Source: Methanobacterium sp. | GTDB lineage: Archaea; Methanobacteriota; Methanobacteria; Methanobacteriales; Methanobacteriaceae | DNA length: 64,000 bases | Direction: 5' to 3' | NCBI GenBank assembly: GCA_039666455.1 | Contig: JAVSLW010000016.1 | Location: forward strand, 1-64,000 | Shown here: in pieces, positions 31,671 through 40,123 of the stretch | How the letters are laid out: each line of letters opens with the position of its first letter | Position numbering within the stretch: the stretch's first letter is position 1 | Made by a program: the position numbers and the translations under genes | The notes under the pieces: model-generated | Told to the model about the DNA's origin: nothing | Database searches by the model: none | Seen by the model: the letters and a program-made list of their open reading frames with translations, nothing else

Positions 31671-34064
31671 ATGAATGTAGATCAATTCCTATCCAAATCT
31701 AAACCTCTAATAATCATAATATTATTATTCTCGGTAGTATTTTTACTTAGGGCAGATGCAGTACATTTATCAAACATACCTGATGATTTAAAGCCCTTTT
31801 ACCAGGATCAAAATGGACAGCCGTATTATAGCGAAATGGATTCCTATTATAACTACAGGATGACCCAGGATTACCTGGAAAACGGCCATTTAGGGGATGC
31901 AATAATTAACGGCACTCAATGGGACAATCTTTCCTATTATCCTGAGGGCAGATCAGCAGAATATCCTCCTTTAATCGCATATATAACAGCATTCATCTAT
32001 AAATTCCTGAATTTATTTACTACGGTTCCTTTAACAGCAGTTGCTTACTGGACCGCACCATTTATAGCATCACTGTGTGTTATTCCAGCATATTTATTTA
32101 TAAGCAGACTTACAAACGACTACGGAGGAATAGCAGCAGCGCTTTTGGTGGCAACAGCACCTGCTTATTTTACACACTCATTTGCAGGATTTTTTGATAC
32201 AGATATGTTCAATGTAATCATGCCAATTCTGGTTGCATGGTTCTTTATTGAGAGCATACGTGCAGATAGCCTCAAAAACAGATCCATTTTTGTGATACTT
32301 GCAGCTGTTTCCATGTTCCTATTTTCAATGGCATGGGAAGGATGGTGGTACATGTTCTACATCGTTACTGGTGTAGGCATATTATATTTACTGGTATCAA
32401 ACTACCTCTTTAAAATGAAAACAATCAGGCCATTTAAAGATTATCCTGATAAAATTGCATGGTTTAAGGATCAAAATGCGCTTTTTACACTATTAGTTTT
32501 CATCATTGCAAGCTCAATTCTGATCATGTTTAATTTAGGTGTTTCAGGATTCTTTACTGCACTGATCAGTGCATTTGGATTTACAGGTATTCAATCAGCG
32601 GTTCAGGGAACTTCCTATCCAAATGTAATGGTTTCTATTTCAGAGTTGCAGATACCTACAATTCATGCTGTTATTAATAATACAGGAACAGGAGCATTTA
32701 TTCTTGGTATTTTATGTGTTCCTTTATTAATCTGGAAATTTAAACCTGATCTGATTAAAAGTGAAGTCAATAATAAAAATAAAGCTCTAAAACGGAAAAC
32801 CAAACCAAGAAGGAGACAAAAAAGGAATAAATCTAAGGTTGAAGAAAAAGTCAAGGAACCAGCGAAAAAGATAATAGACCCTGTGGTAATGGAAAAGCGG
32901 AAGATTTATCTCCTCTACATAGTTTTGTTCAGTGTATGGATTTTATTGACTGCATACACTGTTACAAAGGGTTCAAGATTTATTCAAGGATTTTCAATTC
33001 CAATGGGATTAGCTGCAGGTCTTTTCATAGGTTTAATAGTTCCTAACATTTCAAAATATGTTAAAAATGCTAAATACTGTGCAGTGGTAATGTTAGTCAT
33101 AATTGCAGTATTTTCAGGCCCATCGCTATATGGAGCATACCAGATTTCAAATAATGTGGTTCCAGGGACAGATGATTCCATGTACAGCTCTTTGGAGTAT
33201 ATCAAAAACAACACAACTCCAGATACGGCTATAACTTCCTGGTGGGATTTCGGGCACCTGTTTGCAGCAGTAGCTGAAAGGCCAATAACATTTGATGGGG
33301 CTTCTCAAAATACGCCGCGTGCATACTGGGTTGGAAAGGCACTTTTAACCAGTAATGAGGATCTTTCTGCAGGAATACTTAGAATGCTAACGACAGGTGG
33401 GGACCAGGGAATTCTTACTCTTGAAAACTATACAAAAAATACTGGAAAGAGCGTGGAAATTCTGGATAAGATTTTACCAGTTAACAAGCAGAATGCACAG
33501 ACAATATTAATCAATGAGTACAAATTCACTCCTGATCAGGCTCAAAACGTTCTTAAATACACACATCCAGATAATCCTAATCCTCATGTATTTATCACAA
33601 GCAGCGATATGCTGGGTAAAGCACCGTGGTGGTCCTACTTTGGTGGTTGGAATTTCCAGAATAACACTGGACAGCATTATATTTACTCCCCAGCACAGGC
33701 AACAACACAAAACATTAACGGATCAACAGTAATCACAGCTCAAAATGGTGTGGTGGCTGAAATAACTGATAATAATATAACTGCAGGACTTAAATATACT
33801 CAGGGTACTCAAACACAGGTTATAGCACCACACAAGCTTACAGTAGTCTTAAATAATCAGGTAGTTAAAAATGAAATAGTTTCAAAGAATAGTCCCATCA
33901 GCATATTTTTGATGGTTGAAAATAACTCTGGTCTGGCAATTGTAATGAACAGAGAACTTGAAGATTCAATGTTCACTCGTTTGTTCATCTTTAGAGGCGC
34001 AGGACTAAGTAAATTTAAAATTGCCTATGAACAGCCAGGGGTAACTGTCTGGAACGTGACTTAG
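31671..34064 (+). CDS. aglB: Archaeal oligosaccharyltransferase AglB
   Basis: Transfers lipid-linked glycans to Asn in exported proteins. The 797-residue STT3-family protein has an N-terminal helix, the first external loop with the catalytic Asp in YSEMDSYYNYR (about residue 57), a DXD-type HSFAGFFDTDMFNVIM (about 164-179), some 11-13 helices, a basic cytoplasmic insert (KRKTKPRRRQKRNKS, about 367-381) and the acceptor-recognition motif TSWWDFGHLF near residue 522. The soluble C-terminal domain is complete. ATG 31671 follows AGGAGATG. The many Asn-X-Ser/Thr sites in the C39 peptidase and in the 46613-47518 protein are likely substrates. Confidence 0.95.
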   Translation: MNVDQFLSKSKPLIIIILLFSVVFLLRADAVHLSNIPDDLKPFYQDQNGQPYYSEMDSYYNYRMTQDYLENGHLGDAIINGTQWDNLSYYPEGRSAEYPPLIAYITAFIYKFLNLFTTVPLTAVAYWTAPFIASLCVIPAYLFISRLTNDYGGIAAALLVATAPAYFTHSFAGFFDTDMFNVIMPILVAWFFIESIRADSLKNRSIFVILAAVSMFLFSMAWEGWWYMFYIVTGVGILYLLVSNYLFKMKTIRPFKDYPDKIAWFKDQNALFTLLVFIIASSILIMFNLGVSGFFTALISAFGFTGIQSAVQGTSYPNVMVSISELQIPTIHAVINNTGTGAFILGILCVPLLIWKFKPDLIKSEVNNKNKALKRKTKPRRRQKRNKSKVEEKVKEPAKKIIDPVVMEKRKIYLLYIVLFSVWILLTAYTVTKGSRFIQGFSIPMGLAAGLFIGLIVPNISKYVKNAKYCAVVMLVIIAVFSGPSLYGAYQISNNVVPGTDDSMYSSLEYIKNNTTPDTAITSWWDFGHLFAAVAERPITFDGASQNTPRAYWVGKALLTSNEDLSAGILRMLTTGGDQGILTLENYTKNTGKSVEILDKILPVNKQNAQTILINEYKFTPDQAQNVLKYTHPDNPNPHVFITSSDMLGKAPWWSYFGGWNFQNNTGQHYIYSPAQATTQNINGSTVITAQNGVVAEITDNNITAGLKYTQGTQTQVIAPHKLTVVLNNQVVKNEIVSKNSPISIFLMVENNSGLAIVMNRELEDSMFTRLFIFRGAGLSKFKIAYEQPGVTVWNVT

Positions 34065-34068
34065 AGAT

Positions 34069-34094
34069 AGATTCCGGTAGGAATCTAATATTAT
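34069..34094. terminator. Terminator between aglB and the CBS gene
   Basis: Perfect seven-base stem AGATTCC/GGAATCT with loop GGTA (34069-34086), followed by AATATTATTTTTTT. It lies five bases after the aglB stop and may serve the convergent CBS-domain gene as well. Confidence 0.7.
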
Positions 34095-34098
34095 TTTT

Positions 34099-34479
34099 TT
34101 ACATTATTTTTCGTGATCTATCTAATAAAATATCTGTAGCACTGACAATTCCTACAATTTGTCCAGCTTCTTCCACAGGTAATCTCCAGATACCGTGTTC
34201 CACCATTTCTCTGGCTGCTTGTTCTACAGAAGTATCAGTATGAACTGTTACAAGGTGGGTTTCCATAGCATCCTGGACTTCAACGTTTTTTAGATCGTCA
34301 TTCTCGCCTATTGCCGCTAAAATGTCCCATGTAGTGATTATTCCAACAACTTCCCCATCCTTTTCTACTATTAAGCTTCCACATTCACCTTCCTTCACTG
34401 TTTTTTTTAAAGCGATTTCTAAATTTTCTTTTTCACCTATAGTTTCAACCTCTTCCACCATAATTTCTTTAACTTCCAT
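34099..34479 (-). CDS. CBS-domain protein
   Basis: A 126-residue protein made of one pair of CBS motifs (MVEEVETIGEKENLEIALKK with GVVGIITTWDILAAI, and AMETHLVTVHTDTSVEQAAR with IVGIVSATDILL), which usually binds adenosine nucleotides or S-adenosyl ligands. ATG 34479 follows GGGTGAT at a spacing of four; a 21-residue upstream extension has no ribosome site. No other domain is attached. The gene is convergent with aglB and has no evident partner, so its regulatory target is unknown. Confidence 0.88.
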   Translation of the reverse strand: MEVKEIMVEEVETIGEKENLEIALKKTVKEGECGSLIVEKDGEVVGIITTWDILAAIGENDDLKNVEVQDAMETHLVTVHTDTSVEQAAREMVEHGIWRLPVEEAGQIVGIVSATDILLDRSRKIM

Positions 34480-34955
34480 TAAATCACCCTTTTTTTGTCT
34501 TGAAATTTTAAGGCATAATTTTACAAATATTAATAAGTGCAAACTAATAATTATTCCTTTCTATTTTGTAGAATTTCATTTGCAAATTAACTGAAAACAT
34601 TTTTAAGGATAAAAAATTAATAATATTTATATTAAATTATGGTCTGGTGCAAAAGCCTTTAGACCTAATGCAGCGGAATTAATGGAAAATGACAATTAAA
34701 TAACTGAAATATATTTCTCCGGATTTTAATGAAATAAATTCAATAGACATGTTCTTATCAATTAAGGAATTGTAAGAAGTGTAACTTTATGGAATATTAT
34801 TATCCATGTGCATTATCATTAAAATAACTCCTTATTTTAATTTAAAGTAAAACTACCAGCATTTTAAAGAAGTATAAGGAGTTAAATATATTAAATTTAA
34901 TCAATTAACAATAATTAACAAATTTTAAATTTAAACTAATTTTTATGTGATGATT
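34480..34955. other. Intergenic region with one long-loop inverted repeat
   Basis: About 475 A/T-rich bases between the CBS gene and the divergent GTPase gene. A short open stretch near 34642-34700 (SGAKAFRPNAAELMENDN) may be a gene relic but has no start signal. An inverted repeat at 34826-34883 is listed separately. The final 80 bases are A/T only and hold the GTPase promoter. Confidence 0.4.
34826..34883. repeat. Ten-base inverted repeat around a 38-base loop
   Basis: AACTCCTTAT (34826-34835) and ATAAGGAGTT (34874-34883) are perfectly complementary. The overall size (58 bases) and the AAGGAGT/ACTCCTT core resemble the inverted repeat at 45812-45871. In RNA one arm would mask an SD-like AAGGAG. 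Function unknown. Confidence 0.45.
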
Positions 34956-36050
34956 ATGGCTCTTGAAGATAGAATTAAGCAAATTGAAGACGAAATTAAA
35001 AAAACACCCTATAATAAAGCCACTTCACACCATATAGGTAAACTTAAAGCTAAATTATCAAAGCTAAAAGAAGAATCCCTTCAAAGAAGCAGTAAAGGAA
35101 CTAAAGGAAAGGGTTTTCACGTTAAAAAAAGTGGGGATTCCACAGTTGTACTGGTGGGGTTTCCTTCAGTTGGAAAATCAACGCTTTTAAACGACCTCAC
35201 CAGTGCAGAATCAAAGATTGGAGAATATGAATTTACAACTCTTGAAATAATTCCAGGAATTATGGAGTATGAAGGTGCAAAAATTCAGATATTTGATATT
35301 CCAGGGATAATTACAGGTGCTTCTAAAGGGAAAGGAAGAGGAAGAGAAATTTTATCAGTTGCAAGAAATGCTGACCTGATTTTAATTGTTCTTGATGTAT
35401 TCAATTTACAGCATGTTGATATTATTGTGGAAGAACTTAGAAATATAGGTATCAGGCCCAATGAAGAACGTCCTGATGTCACGGTAAAACAAAAAAAGCT
35501 TGGAGGGCTTAACATATCTTCTACCCTTGAACTAACGAATATCGATGAAAAAACAATCCGCTCTGTGTTGAATGAATATGGAATACACAGTGCTGATGTC
35601 CTTATAAGGGATGATGTGACCGTTGATCAATTTATTGATAGTTTAGATGTAAGTTGTAAGTATATTCCAACTTTAAAGGTTATAAATAAGATAGATTTAG
35701 CTGATGCAGGGTATCTAAAAGAGATTCAATCCCGGATGCAGGAGGCAATACTTATATCTGCAAATAAGCAGATCAATGTTGAGGAACTTAAAAGGAAAAT
35801 ATTTGATAAATTAGCGCTTATACGTGTTTATCTTAAACCTCAGGGTAAAAAAGCCGATTATGAAGAACCTCTTATTGTTAGAAAAGGATCTACAGTTAAG
35901 GATGTTGCAAATAGACTTCACCGTGATTTTGTAAGAAATTTCAGGCATGCAAAGATTTGGGGGACATCCGTAAAGTTTGAAGGACAGAAAGTAGGGCTTG
36001 ATCATGTATTAAACGACAGTGATGTTTTAAGAATAATAATTAAAAAGTAA
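34956..36050 (+). CDS. DRG-family GTP-binding protein with TGS domain
   Basis: A 364-residue translation-associated GTPase. The order is an N-terminal helical/basic part (1-60), the G domain with P-loop VGFPSVGKST (67-76), switch with FTTLEIIPGIMEYEG, IFDIPGIITGASKGKGRGRE, NKID (about 247-250), and a C-terminal TGS domain (YLKPQGKKADYEEPLIVRKG to VLNDSDVLRIIIKK). This matches archaeal DRG proteins in length. I chose ATG 34956 because GTGATG in front of it is a plausible ribosome site; a GTG at 34947 is possible. Confidence 0.93.
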   Translation: MALEDRIKQIEDEIKKTPYNKATSHHIGKLKAKLSKLKEESLQRSSKGTKGKGFHVKKSGDSTVVLVGFPSVGKSTLLNDLTSAESKIGEYEFTTLEIIPGIMEYEGAKIQIFDIPGIITGASKGKGRGREILSVARNADLILIVLDVFNLQHVDIIVEELRNIGIRPNEERPDVTVKQKKLGGLNISSTLELTNIDEKTIRSVLNEYGIHSADVLIRDDVTVDQFIDSLDVSCKYIPTLKVINKIDLADAGYLKEIQSRMQEAILISANKQINVEELKRKIFDKLALIRVYLKPQGKKADYEEPLIVRKGSTVKDVANRLHRDFVRNFRHAKIWGTSVKFEGQKVGLDHVLNDSDVLRIIIKK

Positions 36051-36114
36051 CAATAGTGATATTAATTAAAAAAATAAAATAAAAAATAATTAGAAAAAAT
36101 AAAGTGGTGAAAAA

Positions 36115-36894
36115 ATGAAACTTGATGATGTAGTGATATCAAAAGCAATAATTCAAAGTTTTATGGAAGATTTTATTGATTATACTGATATTGATGTGGC
36201 AATAGGTGGAGGAGGTCCTGCTGGACTTACAGCTGGTTACTACCTTGCTAAAGCAGGTCTTAAAGTAGCTTTATTTGAAAGAAAATTAAGCATCGGCGGC
36301 GGTATGTGGGGCGGCGGTATGATGTTCAACAAAATAGTCGTCCAAGAAGAAAGCAGAAGAATTCTCGACGAATTTGGAATAAGAACCCAGAGATACGAAG
36401 AAGATTATTACATAGCTGATTCTGTAGAGTCTGTTTCAACATTGTGTTCTAAAGCTACTCAGGCAGGGCTTAAAGTATTCAACCTCATGAGTATTGAGGA
36501 TGTAATGGTTCAGGAAGGCGGAGATATCAGTGGACTTGTTTTAAACTGGAGCGCAGTTGAGATAGGGGGATTGCATGTTGATCCATTAACCATAAGAACA
36601 AAGGCCGTTATTGATACCACTGGACACGACTGTGAAGTTGTAAAGGTTGTACAAAGGAAAGTAGGGCCAAAATTAAATACAGAAACTGGAAAAATCCTTG
36701 GTGAAAAACCGATGTGGGCTGAAGTTGGAGAAAAAGCTCTTATAGATAATACTAAAGAGGTATATCCTGGTCTATATGTTGCAGGAATGGCTGCAAACGC
36801 TGTTTATGGATCTCCACGAATGGGCCCAATATTCGGCGGAATGCTGTTATCTGGTGAAAAAATAGCTCAAATATTAATTGAAAAATTAAAATAA
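36115..36894 (+). CDS. thi4: Thiazole synthase Thi4-type (His-type, sulfide-using)
   Basis: A 259-residue NAD-dependent enzyme that makes the adenylated thiazole precursor of thiamine. The dinucleotide motif is GGGGPAGLTAGYYLAKAG (31-48), followed by KLSIGGGMWGGGMMFNKIVV and the end GMAANAVYGSPRMGPIFGGM. At the position of the suicidal sulfur-donor Cys of eukaryotic Thi4 this protein has His154 (EIGGLHVDPLTI), as in the Methanocaldococcus enzyme that uses free sulfide, so it should be catalytic. Some archaeal databases call this family ribulose-1,5-bisphosphate synthetase. ATG 36115 follows GTGGTGA. Confidence 0.93.
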   Translation: MKLDDVVISKAIIQSFMEDFIDYTDIDVAIGGGGPAGLTAGYYLAKAGLKVALFERKLSIGGGMWGGGMMFNKIVVQEESRRILDEFGIRTQRYEEDYYIADSVESVSTLCSKATQAGLKVFNLMSIEDVMVQEGGDISGLVLNWSAVEIGGLHVDPLTIRTKAVIDTTGHDCEVVKVVQRKVGPKLNTETGKILGEKPMWAEVGEKALIDNTKEVYPGLYVAGMAANAVYGSPRMGPIFGGMLLSGEKIAQILIEKLK

Positions 36895-36895
36895 G

Positions 36896-37447
36896 ATGAT
36901 AATTCTAATTACTGGAACGCCGGGTGTTGGAAAAACAACCGTTTCAAGGATACTTAAAAAAAAATTAAACGCATGTTTAATATGTATCAATGAACTGGTT
37001 GATGAAAAACACCTTTACACAGGTATCGATGAAGAAAAAGGATACAAAATAGTGGATCTGGATCTGCTCTTTAATGAACTGGACAATATAACCCGAAAAA
37101 TTGATAAATCAGGTTATATTATTATTGAAGGGCACCTTTCCCATTTTTATGAAAATTCAGACATAGTTATTGTTTTAAGAGCTAATCCCTATGTTTTAAG
37201 GGACCGTATGGAGGTTAAGAAATGGGGGGAGGCCAAGATAAATGAAAATATTGAAGCTGAAGTTGTTGGTGTTTGTTCATATGAAGCCTATGAAATTCAT
37301 GGCAAAAAAGCTCGTGAAATAGATACAAGTGATATTTCTCCCCAAAAAGTTTCTGATTTGATAATTGATGCTGTAAATGGTAATAAGGAGTTTCCTATTG
37401 GTAATGTGGATTATCTTGAATATTTAACCAATTTTAATAATGTTTAA
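36896..37447 (+). CDS. Adenylate kinase, AK6/Fap7 type
   Basis: A 183-residue P-loop nucleotide kinase. The Walker A motif is ITGTPGVGKTT (5-15), and the IIEGHLSHF segment (about 81-89) and the LRANPYVLRDRM lid region are those of the AK6/Fap7 family. Members phosphorylate AMP and, in eukaryotes and archaea, assist 40S/30S maturation together with uS11. ATG 36896 lies one base after the Thi4 stop, so the genes are coupled. A ribosome-biogenesis role would suit the translation operon that begins 375 bases downstream. Confidence 0.85.
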   Translation: MIILITGTPGVGKTTVSRILKKKLNACLICINELVDEKHLYTGIDEEKGYKIVDLDLLFNELDNITRKIDKSGYIIIEGHLSHFYENSDIVIVLRANPYVLRDRMEVKKWGEAKINENIEAEVVGVCSYEAYEIHGKKAREIDTSDISPQKVSDLIIDAVNGNKEFPIGNVDYLEYLTNFNNV

Positions 37448-37659
37448 ATATTACTGATTATTTTACTCTTTGCAAGACATCAAAGGGAAAAGCTTTTAAT
37501 ATAAATAAGAAATAAACTATAATATTATTCTTAAGGTTCACATTATATTGAGGTTTATTGTAAGGACTGATTCAACTGTAAAATTACTGTATTAATTTGA
37601 TTCGGTGTTCAAACCCCAGATAAAAACTTAAGATCCATTTCTATATTTTAACTTACGAA

Positions 37660-37785
37660 ACTCTGAAAACAGGGCATACGAATCCTGGATTTGTATGTCA
37701 AAAGCAAAATTTCGCACGGCATTTGAAAATCTTAGATTTCAAAAATTTCCGGAGGCTTTTTTGCTTTCAAAATCAAAAGATTTTT
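37660..37785. repeat. String of short hairpins before the rnp4 operon
   Basis: Palindromes with small loops: CATACGAATCC/GGATTTGTATG (about 37674-37699), TTTGAAAATC/GATTTCAAA (about 37722-37742) and TCAAAATC/GATTTTTGA (about 37768-37786), with linkers such as GCACGGC and CCGGAGGC. This is the same style as at 11.1 and 12.4 kb. The rest of the 37448-37822 gap holds no gene; CAACTGTAAAATTACTG at about 37574 weakly resembles the transposon-end motif. Confidence 0.55.
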
Positions 37786-37822
37786 GAGGGTATAGTGCCA
37801 ATGACGTATTAGAGGGTAAACT

Positions 37823-38194
37823 TTGAGAAGGGGAAGAAGGCCAAAATGGATGTTAAAGATAGCAAGAGAGAGGATTGATGTTCTCTTTAAACTTGCAGAA
37901 GAATCCTTCGAAAAACACCCTGAAAGGTCAGATCGCTATGTGGAAATGGCAAGAAATATCGCCACCAAATATAATATAAGAATGCCCCGAATCTGGAAGA
38001 GGAGATTCTGTAAAAACTGTAATAAATTCCTGAAACCTGGGAGTAACTGCCAGATCAGGTTAAGGGATTCATGCGTTGCTATAAAATGTCTTAACTGTGG
38101 AAATGTAGTGAACATTCCCTATACAAAGGAAAGGAAAGAGAAAAGGAGGAAAACTATTGAATATTACATCACCAAAAAAGGAATTAATGAATAG
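37823..38194 (+). CDS. rnp4: Ribonuclease P protein component 4 (Rpp21)
   Basis: A 123-residue protein subunit of archaeal RNase P, which trims the 5' leader of pre-tRNA. It begins with the helical RRGRRPKWMLKIARERIDVL and has a zinc-binding knuckle with Cys pairs in RRFCKNCNKFLKPGSNC and IKCLNCGNVV; the C-terminal end is strongly basic. It starts at TTG 37823, directly after GTAAACT, without a strong site. It is the first gene of the translation operon, overlapping the YhbY-like gene by 38 bases. Confidence 0.92.
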   Translation: MRRGRRPKWMLKIARERIDVLFKLAEESFEKHPERSDRYVEMARNIATKYNIRMPRIWKRRFCKNCNKFLKPGSNCQIRLRDSCVAIKCLNCGNVVNIPYTKERKEKRRKTIEYYITKKGINE

Positions 38195-38417
38195 ATCACT
38201 TCAGGCAATCACCATAAATATTGGAAAGTCTGGAATAAATGAAAACGTTATAGATGAAATAAAAAGACAGCTTAAAGCTCATGAAGTAATAAAATTAAAA
38301 TTTGCAAAAAATATATCTTCAGAAAAACAAAATTATATAAATACCGTAATTGAAAAATCTAACTCTAAACTCATTGATTTAAGAGGAAATGTCGCTGTTA
38401 TATTTAAAAAGAAGTAA
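38157..38417 (+). CDS. YhbY/CRM-domain RNA-binding protein
   Basis: An 86-residue single CRM domain (LQAITINIGKSGINENVIDE, KAHEVIKLKFAKN, LIDLRGNVAVIFKKK), the fold found in bacterial YhbY and plant splicing factors, associated with ribosome assembly. TTG 38157 is supported by AAGGAGG eight bases earlier, inside the end of rnp4, so the overlap is real; an ATG at 38187 would shorten it by ten residues but has no such site. In the operon it links RNase P and ribosomal protein genes. Confidence 0.88.
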   Translation: MNITSPKKELMNRSLQAITINIGKSGINENVIDEIKRQLKAHEVIKLKFAKNISSEKQNYINTVIEKSNSKLIDLRGNVAVIFKKK

Positions 38418-38431
38418 TCAGGAGGATTAAT

Positions 38432-38869
38432 ATGACTACAGTTTATGATGTACCTGCAGATTTGCTGATAGGTAATGTTGCAAAAGAATTAATTGAAAAT
38501 AAGAAAATAAACCCGCCTGAATGGGCAAAATTCGTTAAAACAGGAGTCCACAAGGAAAGAAGACCAGAAGATATGAACTGGTGGTACACAAGATGCGCAT
38601 CCATCTTAAGAAGGGTGTACATTAACGGTCCTGTTGGATTGAACAGTTTAAGATCATACTACGGTGGAAAAAAGGATAATGGTTCCAGCCCTGAGAAATT
38701 TCGTAAAGGAAGCGGTTCAATAATAAGAACAGCACTCCATCAACTTGAAGATGCAGGGTACATTGTAAAAATTAAAGAGGGAAGAATTGTAACTCCTGAA
38801 GGTAAATCTTTCCTTGATAAAGCATCAAATATTGCTAAAAAAGAAGTTCCAGAACTTGCTAACTATTAA
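38432..38869 (+). CDS. rps19e: Ribosomal protein eS19
   Basis: A 145-residue component of the small ribosomal subunit, archaeal/eukaryotic specific. Typical segments are VYDVPADLLIGNVAKELIEN, PEWAKFVKTGVHKERRPEDM, NWWYTRCASILRRVYINGPV and IIRTALHQLEDAGYIVKIK, a winged-helix-like RNA-binding fold. ATG 38432 follows AGGAGG. Gene order (eS19, PDCD5, PP-loop ATPase, eL39, eL31, aIF6) is conserved in Euryarchaeota. Confidence 0.97.
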   Translation: MTTVYDVPADLLIGNVAKELIENKKINPPEWAKFVKTGVHKERRPEDMNWWYTRCASILRRVYINGPVGLNSLRSYYGGKKDNGSSPEKFRKGSGSIIRTALHQLEDAGYIVKIKEGRIVTPEGKSFLDKASNIAKKEVPELANY

Positions 38870-38902
38870 AATATTTAGATCAAACATCATGGGGGTTGAA
38901 TT

Positions 38903-39238
38903 TTGAGCGATATTGAAGAATTAAGACGAAAAAGAATGCAAGAGCTACAGCAGCAGGTCGCAGCACAGCAAGCAGCATCACAGGAACAGGAACAGGCTCA
39001 AAAGCAATTAGAAGCTCAAAAAAGACAGGCTATGATGCAGATACTAACTCCTGAAGCCAGAGGTAGACTTGCAAACCTCAGATTGACCCGACCAGAAATG
39101 GTTGAGCAGATTGAACTTCAACTTATTCAACTTGCCCAGATGGGCCGGGTTAAATCAAAAATAACTGATGATCAGTTGAAACAACTTCTTAAAAATCTCG
39201 CAGGCCAAAGAAGAGAGATGAAAATAACAAGAAAATGA
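38903..39238 (+). CDS. PDCD5-family DNA/RNA-binding protein
   Basis: A 111-residue helical protein: a Gln/Ala-rich, coiled-coil N-terminus (RMQELQQQVAAQQ to EAQKRQAMMQ, about 10-45) and the compact PDCD5 core LTPEARGRLANLRLTRPEMV with a basic tail. Archaeal members bind nucleic acid and lie in this ribosomal operon. It starts at TTG 38903 after GGGGGTTG; its end overlaps the PP-loop gene by four bases. Confidence 0.93.
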   Translation: MSDIEELRRKRMQELQQQVAAQQAASQEQEQAQKQLEAQKRQAMMQILTPEARGRLANLRLTRPEMVEQIELQLIQLAQMGRVKSKITDDQLKQLLKNLAGQRREMKITRK

Positions 39239-39834
39239 AAACATGTGTTCTCTACAGTGGGGGAAAGGATAGTTCTCTTATGGCGGTGATCCTTCAAAAA
39301 CTGGGTTACGATGTTGAACTTGTAACCTTAAACTTTGGAGTTTTTGATTCATTTAAACCTGCAGCGAAATCTGCATCATCCCTCGGCTTTAAACACCATA
39401 TTTTAAAGGCCGATACAAAAATTGTTGAAGAAGCAGTTAGGATAATTCTTGATGATGGATTTCCCAACAATGGAATTAATTATATCCATAAAGAAGCGGT
39501 GGATATTGCTGCCTGTCATTATGATGTGGTTGCAGATGGAACAAGGAGGGATGATAGGATTCCCAAGCTTGAAGAAAGTGAAATAAGCAGCATTGAAGCG
39601 CGAAGAAACGTTGAATACATTACTCTTCGTGGATTTGGACATAAAACCATAAATAACTTATCTGAAAATCTTTTTGAAGTTAAAAAAGAGCAGACAAACA
39701 TGGAAAATAACTCAGATTATGAGATTGAGATCAGGTATCTTATAAAGAGGACTGAAGGAAAAAATGCATCTGATGCTCTATTTCCAGGCCATGTACAATC
39801 GCAAGTGGTGGGCTGGAAAAATTTGAGTGATTAA
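39235..39834 (+). CDS. PP-loop ATP-pyrophosphatase (tRNA-modification-like)
   Basis: A 199-residue adenylating enzyme of the PP-loop family with SGGKDSS at residues 8-14, ATP-contacting VTLNFGVFDSF, and VVADGTRRDDRIPKLEESEI in the middle. Archaeal homologues in this operon are annotated as alpha hydrolases or queuosine-like enzymes; a role in RNA modification or thiolation is an inference. ATG 39235 overlaps the PDCD5 stop. Its 3' third was duplicated: a decayed copy (40589-40699) lies after the HicBA module. Confidence 0.85.
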   Translation: MKTCVLYSGGKDSSLMAVILQKLGYDVELVTLNFGVFDSFKPAAKSASSLGFKHHILKADTKIVEEAVRIILDDGFPNNGINYIHKEAVDIAACHYDVVADGTRRDDRIPKLEESEISSIEARRNVEYITLRGFGHKTINNLSENLFEVKKEQTNMENNSDYEIEIRYLIKRTEGKNASDALFPGHVQSQVVGWKNLSD

Positions 39835-39852
39835 AACTAACGTGGTGAAAAA

Positions 39853-39921
39853 ACCAGTAGGAAAGTAATGAGCCATCCGAAGGCCAGAAGACACTGGAGA
39901 AGAAGCAGCTTAAAAGTTTAA
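39853..39921 (+). pseudogene. rpl39e remnant, 5' part deleted
   Basis: The codons TSRKVMSHPKARRHWRRSSL followed by KV and a stop match the last 22 residues of the intact eL39 gene at 40718-40876. The first 30 codons are missing: the sequence GTGAAAAAA that precedes the intact start is joined directly to ACCAGTAGG, a deletion between short A-rich identities. It is left over from a segmental duplication around the HicBA insertion. Confidence 0.85.
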
Positions 39922-39933
39922 GGGGATTCAGTT

Positions 39934-39982
39934 ATGGAAAGAGTCTATGTTATACCATTAAAAGAAGTAAAAAATGTTCCAG
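39934..39982 (+). pseudogene. rpl31e remnant, first 16 codons only
   Basis: ATG 39934 begins MERVYVIPLKEVKNVP, identical to the intact eL31 gene at 40889, and then runs into foreign sequence that encodes a HicA fragment in another frame. This marks the left breakpoint of the toxin-antitoxin insertion. Confidence 0.85.
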
Positions 39983-40087
39983 GTGGGAAGTCATCATATT
40001 TATTATCACTCAGAAACAAAAAGAAGAGTTGTAGTTCCTTTTCATAAGAAGGATTCAGCGAAGGGAACGTTAGGTGAAATGTCTTAA
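39983..40087 (+). pseudogene. hicA toxin remnant
   Basis: An open stretch of 34 residues, VGSHHIYYHSETKRRVVVPF followed by HKKDSAKGTLGEMS and a stop. GSHHxY with VVVPFHKKDxxKGTL is the core of HicA, including the catalytic His, but the N-terminal 25 residues and C-terminal helix are missing and there is no start. It differs from the complete HicA at 40338-40592 (GSHVRLRSKDGRV), so an earlier, separate toxin gene stood here. It is fused to the rpl31e remnant. Confidence 0.75.
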
Positions 40088-40123
40088 TATAAAAGATGTG
40101 TATATCCAATTGGAGGTATAAAA

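Noticed and set aside
34642..34702. Small frame encoding SGAKAFRPNAAELMENDN
   Set aside because: No start codon, ribosome site or recognisable homologue; kept only as a possible relic in the intergenic entry.
37565..37630. Possible tRNA or T-arm (GGTGTTCAAACCCC)
   Set aside because: No acceptor stem, D-arm or anticodon arm can be paired around it.
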